From the NCBI GenBank assembly GCA_950295325.1, contig OX485806.1, positions 27,220,001-27,284,000 of the forward strand: 64,000 bases of DNA. The letters are read 5' to 3'. Positions within the stretch are counted from its first letter, which is position 1; every line of letters begins with the position of its first letter. The notes beneath the pieces were generated by a model. It saw nothing but the letters and a program-made list of their open reading frames with translations, did not search any database and had not been told where the DNA came from. A program made the translations under genes and the position numbers. Positions 55,730 through 64,000 of this stretch are shown here, one piece after another. This stretch comes from Polytrichum commune. Lineage: Eukaryota; Streptophyta; Polytrichopsida; Polytrichales; Polytrichaceae.

Positions 55730-58169
55730 AGTTGTTGTTCCCACCACTGAGGCTCGGCAACGGATACTTCCATGGGGGACCCGAGGAGGCGAGGGGGACC
55801 CGGCCCGGCCCGTCCCGCATTGACCCGGCCCGCGATAGGGGAGGAAATGCCGAAAGTCGTCCCCGTGATAAAGGGCCTGGGCTGGGGCCGCTGGAGGTCC
55901 CATTGCGACCCGGGCCGACGCGGAGCCCGGTTCGTCGTCTTCCTCCGCATACTCCATACCATGTCTCCGGCCCCATCTGGCTATGGTTGTTCCTAGGTTT
56001 TCCCGATCCGCTCTGGAGCTCCGTCTTTCGCGTTTTCCTTTTTCCCTCCTCCGGTCTCTCTGCGCGCCTCAACCTTAAACCTCACCCCAAAGACACTTCC
56101 ACTTTCATCGACACCTTCGATTCGAGCTGTGAGAGAGAGAGAGAGACCGCTGAGACCGCGACGCGAGTCTCAGCAACAACATCTACTACAAACATCAGAG
56201 GAGCTTCATCAGAGCTTCAGTCCGAGCTTCTCTCCTGCCACCAGATCGGCGACAATCTTAGCTTTCCCTCATTCCGCATTTCGTTTGGATTCTTTCCGCA
56301 CGTCGAGAGCAGCAGAACTTGCAGTCGCCGGGACTGTGAGCTCCGGCTTTATCGTCTTCAGCCGCAGCCGCAGCCGCGAGGCAGTGGAGTGGTATCCGAA
56401 GCATCATCGTCGGCACTCGTTCTTGCGTTTCGTTAGGCGAGCTTTGTCTGCTGGGGGGGAGAAGGGTGAACATAACAGAGCGCACGGAGTTTTGGTCCGG
56501 CCTGCGTTTTATGTGGTGGTGGTTCTTGGAAGAGGACGAGCTCATGTTGGGAGCTTTGATCTTTTATTATTTTACCAATTTTCTATTTCTGAGAAGTTGA
56601 GAGGTCGTGTTGAGGGGTGTGCCTGGAAGCATTGTTGCTTGCCGTGCTGAAGAGGCTTCTGAAGTGGCGCTTCTTTTACTGCGAGAGCGTTTTTCCGTAG
56701 CCTGTCACCCAAGCCACGAAAAAGAGTTATAGAGAGAGGGTGTTCTGTGGAGAGCTTCATTGGACGATATTCCCTTCGAGCTTGTGAGAGTTGAGGAGTT
56801 TTGGTATGGTGTCATCAGCAACAGCATCGGAGAACCACATACTCGGAACTTCGATCTTAGGATTTTTACGCCAGGGCTTGTACCATAGCGCATTTGGACT
56901 CGCTTCATTCCTCTCATAGCGGTGGCTTTCAACCAACTGTACAGCATAAACTTGAACATCATCGCTCAACAAACAAACAAACACAGTGGGCTTATCTGGT
57001 GAATAAACAAACTGTTGTGGGGCTTTAATTGGTGCCTCAGGGCTTTAGGGTTTCAGGATTGGGGTTAGCAATTGAGGTTTTTGCCAACGGAAATCTGATC
57101 CCGTTCCCATCTCATCATCCCGCTCGAGTGGCTTCTCTCTCAACTATCGAGACTTTGAATATTTCTATCGCCCTTCTTTCTATATATGGGAAATTTCTAG
57201 GAGGGAACATCCTCTTATCCTTATAGACGCGTGAGAGACATTATCAACATTGTTAGGCCTCTCTTACCTATTTGGCCTGCAGCTCGAGATCCTGAGATAG
57301 GGGTTTACGAAGCGCATACATAGCTGCTGTCCTTGAGGCTACAGGCCCAGGTCTTGCTGTGAAGCCGGAGTTGGGTTCTTAGTGCATCATCCTAAGCTGG
57401 GTTGGGAGGAGGAACAAAGAGATTCTAGAAGCTCGATTTACTGTAGCTACTGAAGCCGTTGTGAGGGTTTTACATTTGGAAGTCTTGTTGTCAACTTTTT
57501 TGCGACAATCAAGCCATCGTATGACATCTGCGAGCTATAGGTGGGATGTATGTGAGCAATTCTCTCAGGCACGATTTGTGATATAATCGGTCACAGAAAT
57601 CCTCGAGTGCTCACCAGAATTCTAGGTGATATGTCGAGGAGTCACAAGCGAGGATTTAAAGCTTAGCATTGGCAGTAAAAAGAACTTGGCACCAAATCTG
57701 TACAGATAGAAGTTGGGGTTTTACTGTTGATTTATTTTCAAAGGGTTATTGCGAATCAGGGATTGCGAGTTGTTAGGTCTTGTGATTTGAGGTCACCTTT
57801 TTGAGACTCTCAAACCAAGCAGCGGGGTGAGGTACTAGTGTGCACAGATCCAACTGTGTCGTAGGAAAATCCCATATGGTCCATCACTTCAAGATTACTT
57901 GAAGTCTTGAGGCCTTTTTACGGTTGTGGAGTCTGCTTTGAACACTTTCAGTTCAAGAAAGCTTCAAGTGGAAGTGTCCAGAGGTTTGGTTGGTGATATT
58001 AGCAGTTGCTGCTATTGTGGCTGCCGTGTTCACGACTCGTTGAGGGGATATAATTTTGGCGATCTTAGAAATTCTTTGGTTCACGGCGTCTCGACATTCC
58101 AGTTGAGGGCTTAGAGGTCTCTGAAATTGTTATTGAGTGGGTTTTGAGGAGGTTGAATTAACGGCTGTC
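55730..58169 (+). promoter_or_regulatory. GC-rich promoter region and probable long 5' leader of the STRAP-like gene
   Basis: GC-rich, CpG-rich sequence at 55.74-55.96 kb (CCCGGCCCGGCCCG) includes a GGGCCTGGGCTGGGGCC segment resembling the TGGGCC/T elements common in plant housekeeping promoters. A pyrimidine-rich stretch follows near 56.03-56.06 kb, then a (GA)n tract at 56131-56144. No further gene intervenes before the ATG at 58170. I infer a transcription start near 56.0-56.1 kb and a leader of about 2 kb, possibly spliced. A TATATATGGG motif at 57178 could mark a second, nearer start. The leader region holds several short upstream open frames. Transcript evidence would be needed to fix any of these points. 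Confidence 0.45.
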
Positions 58170-61100
58170 ATGGAGAAGAGAAGAGCTCAGATTCCCCTCG
58201 TCTGCCACGGACATTCACGTCCAATTGTGGATCTCTCGTACAGTCCAATCACTCCAGATGGCTTCTTCTTGGTCAGTGCAAGCAAAGGTAAGCCAATCAT
58301 TTCCAGAGGGAGCCAAGGTTTGTATTGTTTACGTGTATATGTATAAATATATATATATATATATATGTATGTTATATTTTTGGCTCTAATGTAAAATGCG
58401 ATGACTGGACTAGGACTGCTTTAGTATTTTCGTGATGACTTTGTACGAGAAGGAAGACTATCATAACATCATGTATTGATTTGGAGATAAAGTAATCTCT
58501 GGAAGTGGCCGATTCTGATGTGATCGACTTGTACACACTGCCGCTCTGGAGTTCTAACCTCTTGAAGGTCATGACGAGCAAATGCATTCTCAGTGCAAGG
58601 TTTTAGTTAAATTGTGACAGGGACAAGCTGAGATTTATGAGCGATGGGGTTATGGTCGTTTATGATGTGCACTTGTTAACTGTGATCATAATGTTTTTGG
58701 AGTTGCAACCAAAGTGTGGCATCTAGAGAGAAGTCCTTAGTTGATCGAGGACACATTATTTGTCTTATGTATACCATGTTCTGTTGATCAAATGATTCCT
58801 TATGGGTGCTGGTTGCTAACAGAATTTGTGATCTGTAGATGGAAAGCCAATGCTCCGGAATGGTGAGACTGGAGACTGGATCGGAACCTTTGAGGGGCAC
58901 AAGGGAGCTGTATGGGCAGCTTGCCTTGATACCCCTGCTGTCCGAGCAGCCACTGCCTCTGCAGATTTTAGCGCGTAAGCATTCTTGTCATGTAGCTGCC
59001 TGACAACACTAGCATTCTAAGAACCTGTTATTGTCGAAGAGCAATGTGCTTATTTCATTTGCAGTAGGTCTGAGAACCGGCTTGAGTTGAAGGCTTTTCT
59101 GAACAGGAGTCAGTTGGTAGTCATGTTTAGCATGATCCCTCTTTGTTTAAGAGAGATCAGTAGTATTGGACTGCATCATGCTTATCTTTTAACTCGATGA
59201 GGGCTGTTCTAGTGCCTGGTGATCCTGGGCAAGCCTTTGATTACCTTTGGAGTTTAATGGCAAATTACAAACGTCCTGCAACATAGAGTCGTTTGAACCC
59301 CATCGTATTTATTCCGTACTGCAGAAGAGTATGGGATGCTTTGACTGGAGATGAGCTTCATTCTTTTGAACACAAGCACATAGTTCGAACTTGTGCCTTT
59401 TCTGAGGTCTGTAATCTTGTCCCCTACTTGAATACTATAGTATTCTGATCAAAGTCTGGATGCGGAGTTTATAGATATAGCAGCTGGACTGTATGGGATA
59501 AGTTTTGGTTTGGATCTCAAGCAATGCAAATGTTTCTAATAGCGGAAGTACATTGCCTAAGTGCATGATTTCTAGAAGTTTGAGAAACATTGTTGGTGGC
59601 AGCAAAATGAAATAAGGAATACAGCTGCTCGTGGTTTCTGTTGTGAACAGGTGCAAAACTGTGTGTATGTGAGTACTGTTAACCTCTGTGAGCTATGTTT
59701 AATGGTAGTTTTTCCTATGATTTTCTTGCAGAGCACGACTCATCTGCTTACAGGAGGTGCAGAAAAGATTCTTCGTATATTTGATCTGGGTAGGCCAGAT
59801 GCTGCACCTACTATTATGGAAGGTTCTCCTGGGACGCCAATAAGAGCAGCAGTTTGGCATCACAGTGATCAAACTATTTTGAGCTCGTCAAATGATATTG
59901 GTGGTGTAAGGTATGCTGCACTTACTCCTGATATATTACAGACATACCACTGAGGAGCTCATTGCAGTCCAGCATCCCTCTTCTAGGATGAATATTCGTT
60001 TGACTTTCTTACAAGGATATTAATCTTGATCTCTTGTAGACTCAATTTTAGATGACTCTCAGTTTGACTGTACATTACCTCTATTCCTGAGTAAGTTAAA
60101 GTTTTGAATTGGTGAATCAGAGTATGGGACTTGAGGAGCAAACAAGTGGTGCGGACACTGGACACCAAGTCTTCATGCACAAGCGTGGAGGTCAGCAGGG
60201 ATGGTCGGTATATCACCACAGCTGATGGGAATAACGTGAAGTTCTGGGATGCAAATCAGTGAGTGTCATACCATTACTTTGTTGGATACTATCCATGTTC
60301 TCCATTCTTTGAAAAATCTGGGGTGTAGTTCTGTTTAAGCAACTCTGGAGCAAATCAGAAAACTATTTATGGATTTCAAAGCTTCAATCGATTCTCATGA
60401 ATGCATGGTTAAATCCTCGGTTTTAATCTGTGCTCAAGGGCAGTTGAGCTAGATGAGAGTTGAGTATGAACTGGTGAGACATGTCCTTCCAGTGAAGAGT
60501 TCAGTAATATAATTTTATTTATTCATATTGAAGACCTTGGCTAGCTTCTGTAATGATTGAAAGCATAACTATATGGTTGCCGTTATATTCATGTGGTATT
60601 GTTGTGATGGGCAGCTTTGGGTTGGTGAAGAGCTACACTATGCCAAGGCCTGTAGAGTCAGCTTCACTCTTTCCTTCTCGGGGCAAGTTCATAGCTGGTG
60701 GTGATGACATGTGGGTCCGGCTCTTTGACTTTGAAACTGGGGATGAAATTGGTGAGTATTTGACTGGCAATATAAAATAGAACGATCCTATTCATTTAGG
60801 AGCCTTCACAATTATCACAAAGTTTACCTATATGAGTGGCTTCAGTGGTGACATTGCCTGAGTGGCCACTGTTGAGCTCTTCAAAAATTGCTCTATCATT
60901 CAGCTCTTTTGTGTCCCGAATTTGTGCTTTCACAACTTATTTATTCTTTGGTTGACCTCTTGCAGAATGCAATAAAGGGCATCATGGCCCTGTGCACTGT
61001 GTGCGGTTTTCGCCTGGGGGAGAGTCATATGCCTCTGGGTCAGAGGATGGAACAATTCGTATCTGGAAGACAGTAACTGGCAATGAGGAATTTGAAGTTG

Positions 61101-61207
61101 GTAGCTTTGGAGATGGTGCGGGAAATCAGATCCGGGTGGGAGTTGAAGAGGTTGTTCGGCAAGTTCAAGGCTTTCACATTGCTCAAGAGGATGGTCCAGA
61201 ATTTTAG
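58170..61207 (+). CDS. STRAP-like WD40-repeat protein (serine-threonine kinase receptor-associated protein homologue), seven exons
   Basis: Complete 343-residue protein. Coding exons: 58170-58287, 58839-58974, 59325-59406, 59732-59910, 60121-60258, 60615-60751, 60966-61207. All junctions are GT-AG with consistent phases (1032 nt including stop). The ATG at 58170 is chosen because [20 protein letters not shown] is the usual family start; an earlier in-frame GTG is not needed. The protein is a single WD40 propeller. Visible blades include [32 protein letters not shown] with [47 protein letters not shown] with [38 protein letters not shown], and [20 protein letters not shown] with [10 protein letters not shown]. 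The acidic tail ends EDGPEF. Animal STRAP acts as a scaffold in receptor-kinase signalling and in the SMN/RNA-assembly complex; plant homologues are known as STRAP/SMU-like WD proteins with RNA-related roles (family knowledge). Length matches the family norm. Function in this plant is inferred. Confidence 0.95.
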
Positions 61208-62540
61208 CATAGACAAGCTGAATCTCTTGGAGTCTCCTGTTCCTCTCCCGTACTCTTGGGATCTGAGTATTAAGGTTCTTCTTGGTACATAGAGACGGGA
61301 GCTTGGTTGGTGGAAAAGCAGTGTGTTGGCTGTGCTTAGATATGAGTCAGTTGTCAGTTGTGAAATATTGCATATAATTACAGTGGTAGCTTGTGACCAC
61401 ATGCAGAGAGAGAAGGTTGCTATAGCCCTGGTTCAGTGGTCTGGGGTGACAAATTTGCTGGAGTAATTTGTTTGATGGACCAAATCATGGAGTATGACTT
61501 GATATAAAGCACATCGTTGTCTCCTACTGGCTTGCTTTCTCAGATCAATAATTGGTACGTCATGTCTAATAAGGAAATGGAGACGAAGCAATCTGTTCAC
61601 CAGGTACTGCTGCCAGACCTTTCAATCTGGGGTCTCTTCGGACTTCGAAATAGCAATTTCTAGGATTCAGTACTGCATCGGATCTTCTTGGTCTCTTAGA
61701 ATAGCTTGTAGGTATTTATTATAGTAAACACCTACAAGGATTATAATAAATTGCGGGAGTGTAAATTATGTAGTATAAATTATCCACAAGGTTTAAAATA
61801 GCATTGCGGGAGTGTAAATTATATAGCATAAAATTACCCACAAACTCTTGGGTTGGTGGGTGTGGGCTTGTTTGGCAATTTTAGCGTCATGTCGAGAATA
61901 TCCCTCAACTAGTGATAAAGGATAGTGGTTCTGGGAAATGTTGAATTTAATTCTACAGGTTTGTCCTTTCAGGGCTATAGCATGGTTCACATTTCCGAGC
62001 AATTTTAGGTTCCTTGATTTTAAATAGGTACTTATGCCTGGCATGTACTTAGATGAGGACAACATTGGAATGGCTATTTACAGGGCATGTGGCCTGGGCA
62101 TTGCAGTTTGCCAACTCTTTCAAGTACCTTGGCCAGCTAGGGATTATGATTACCTGTTGGGTGCCTGAATTTTTGGGATAGGTCAGCAATCTCTTAAGTT
62201 AACAAAAAGCATGCCACTGGGTAGTAGGTACATTCAGAATCGAAGGTTAACCTGTTTGTACTTTGCTCAAGCCTCTCTTTGAGTTCTTGTCCTCTCTCTC
62301 GCGTATTATTTCTTGCATCGATTCATGTATAGAAATAGCTCAATATTCTACGATTTCCAAGAAATATTATATACAGTCTCATTTGGACAAGGTGCCTACA
62401 GTTCGTAGCACCTACCAAAGGGGAGGGTGACAAATGCTATCTAAAAAGCACTGGTTTATTCTCCAAAACAAAAGTAGCATGCGTTTTGGGAGCGGGGGTC
62501 ATGAAGGAAGGTGCTTGATAGCCTATTTTGGGACTTACCT
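61208..62540 (+). other. 3' region of the STRAP-like gene; no other gene seen
   Basis: AATAAA occurs near 61744, about 540 bp after the stop, and could be the poly(A) signal. A ~53-bp direct duplication (GCGGGAGTGTAAATTAT at 61753 and 61806) follows it. Short open frames further on have no signature. Confidence 0.5.
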
Positions 62541-62569
62541 GGGGTTTTATTTTCTCTGCCACTTTTGTG

Positions 62570-62660
62570 AGTGAGAATTGAAGTCCTGAGTAACACATTA
62601 TAGCACTGTGTAACTCCAAATAGTAACACACACTAATTGAGATAATCAGTGTTAGTGTTT
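62570..62660. mobile_element. Half copy of MITE family A
   Basis: GAGAATTGAAGTCCTGAGTA, TGTGTAACTCCAAATAGTAA and CACTAATTGAGATAATCAGT follow the right arm of family A. The left arm is absent. Confidence 0.7.
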
Positions 62661-63000
62661 ATTGGATTTCGGATTTACATGTGTGGCCATGTAGGTAGAT
62701 TCATGCTTTTTTAAGTCGAGATATGGGAGCCTCATATGTCACACCACTTCTGTTGATAATATTCGCTAGTGGGAGTTTTGTGGAGATTGAACCCCTGAAT
62801 TGCTCATTGCCATGCAAAAGTGTTCTGCAGTGAACAACAACATTCATCAAACAAACGAACATCAGGCAATGGACAAACAATGAAACAAAAATATGTGGGG
62901 AAACTGATCCCGTAAACTACCTCGAATGCACATACACACGAATACAAAGCATACACAAGGGGATTACAGTAGGAGGCTTCCTATATCGACACATACTAAT
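62661..63000. other. Intergenic, no gene seen
   Basis: No recognisable feature between the half MITE and the tandem array. Confidence 0.5.
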
Positions 63001-63004
63001 TATT

Positions 63005-63960
63005 TCCCATCTTGAAATCTGCCATCTAAAAATTGTTGTCAGGGCACGAACACGATACTTTTGAAAATTTGGGTGCTTTTCTAAAGCCTTGCGAAGTCCA
63101 TGCAAAGGGCTACAATTTTCATTACTGAAATGATAAAAAAATAAATGAAAGTGTAAAATCAAATTCTATGTGTCCGAAATGTTGTAAATTATAGCCTTGG
63201 CATCTTCTAAAGCGTTGGGAAGCCCATGGGAAACTCTACGAGCATCATTTTGAAGCCTTTTATTTTTTTTAAATAAAGTAAATTTGAAACGAAATTTTAC
63301 GTGTGAAAAATGCTGTAAATTGTAGCCTTGACACCAAGCTGAGAATTTTTATTTTCATTTTTATTTTCATTTTTCTAAAGCCCTAGGAAAAGTTGCGAAC
63401 GTCACTTCCAAGTAAATATTGAATGTTAAATGAAAATTTGGACCAACTTTTATGTGTCGAAAATGCTAAACATTGTAGTGACGGCACTGAGCCAACAATT
63501 TTCAAAATTTTGAACATTTTTCTAGAGCCTCGGGAAACGTTGTGAGTGTCGTTTTCAACGAAATGAAGAAATATATATATATATATATATATATTTATTT
63601 ATTTATGAAACCAACTTTTATGTGTCCAAAAAGCTCAAAATTGTGGTCCCAAACACCAAGACGACAATCTTTTAAAATTTGGACATATTTCTAAAGCCCT
63701 AAGAAATCCATGGGAATCATTGTGAGCGTCAATGTCAAGTAAATTTTAAAATGTTAAATAAATTCTTGTAGGAAATTTTTATGTGTCCAAATCACTGAAA
63801 ATTGTAGTCTTAGCACCGAGATGAGACTTCTCAAAATTCGGGCATTTTTCTAAAGCATGGGAAGTCCTTTGAAAGCATTGCAAGCATCATATTCTAAGAA
63901 ATTAAAAATTTGGAACCAATTTTTTAATTTTCTAAAGTTGCTAACAATTATGATTCTTAT
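63005..63960. repeat. AT-rich tandem repeat, ~120-190-bp units, at least five
   Basis: The same block order recurs: TTTTTCTAAAGCC.TGGGAA, then a GAAAGCATTG-like CAT/GAGCGTC block, a TTTTATGTGTCCAAA block, then AAATTGTAG.CTTGGCACC and AATTTTCAAAATTTGG. Starts of the TCTAAAGC block lie near 63079, 63206, 63393, 63521, 63691 and 63850. Unit length varies because of indels and an inserted (TA)n at 63571-63594. The array may extend beyond the right edge. Divergence is high; no coding. Confidence 0.75.
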
Positions 63961-64000
63961 GTACATGAGGTGAAGAAGGAGTATTATAGATACAATAACA

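Noticed and set aside
55521-56436. Long overlapping open frames (up to 239 codons) on both strands in the GC-rich block
   Set aside because: GC-rich sequence has few stop codons. Translations are low-complexity Pro/Gly/Arg/Ser with no domain; a promoter or leader fits better.

Overview
The window looks like nuclear DNA of a land plant, probably a repeat-rich non-seed lineage (bryophyte, lycophyte or fern grade). That is an inference from two multi-exon plant-type genes, canonical GT-AG introns, and long gene-free stretches filled with non-LTR retrotransposon debris and many small inverted-repeat elements. The sequence alone does not fix the species.

Only two protein genes can be supported. 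On the minus strand, 16394-21164 encodes a complete tonoplast sugar transporter of the TST/MSSP type. It has six coding exons and 777 residues, and the first exon encodes only 29 residues and lies behind a 1.2-kb intron. On the plus strand, 58170-61207 encodes a complete 343-residue STRAP-like WD40 protein in seven exons, preceded by a GC-rich promoter or long-leader region from about 55.73 kb. All exon junctions of both genes could be placed by hand and keep frame. The two genes are unrelated in function and not co-arranged.

0-16 kb is a mosaic of short non-autonomous elements. It contains a 45-bp tandem array at the left edge, diverged ~380-bp tandem units with poly-G spacers, several MITE families (some nested), and an unusual run of about eleven small hairpins at 9.28-9.68 kb whose stems differ while the loop stays (T)TGTCTA-like. 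21.5-29 kb holds more MITEs, a palindromic pair of AACCGGTT-rich repeats, a 250-bp tandem array, and a GC island at 26.2-26.6 kb with no recognisable gene.

29.8-45 kb is dominated by three degenerate copies of one LINE family: minus-strand copies at about 29.8-36.9 and 38.7-40.5 kb, and a plus-strand copy at 40.74-44.94 kb. A short 3' fragment at 22.3 kb with a 13-bp target duplication shows how the family ends, in a (CTT)n tail. The proteins carry an apurinic-type endonuclease, a reverse transcriptase, an RNase H, a CCHH zinc-finger domain and a conserved C-terminal domain. Between reverse transcriptase and RNase H lies a long extra region whose second half resembles the PCIF1/CAPAM mRNA-cap adenosine methyltransferase fold. 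This is the most interesting protein-level observation in the window. In this copy that domain is split by a 352-bp MITE flanked by 10-bp duplications.

45-55.6 kb is again MITE and degenerate repeat territory, and 63-64 kb enters an AT-rich tandem repeat of roughly 150-200-bp units. No tRNA, rRNA, CRISPR, viral or organellar insertion was recognised.
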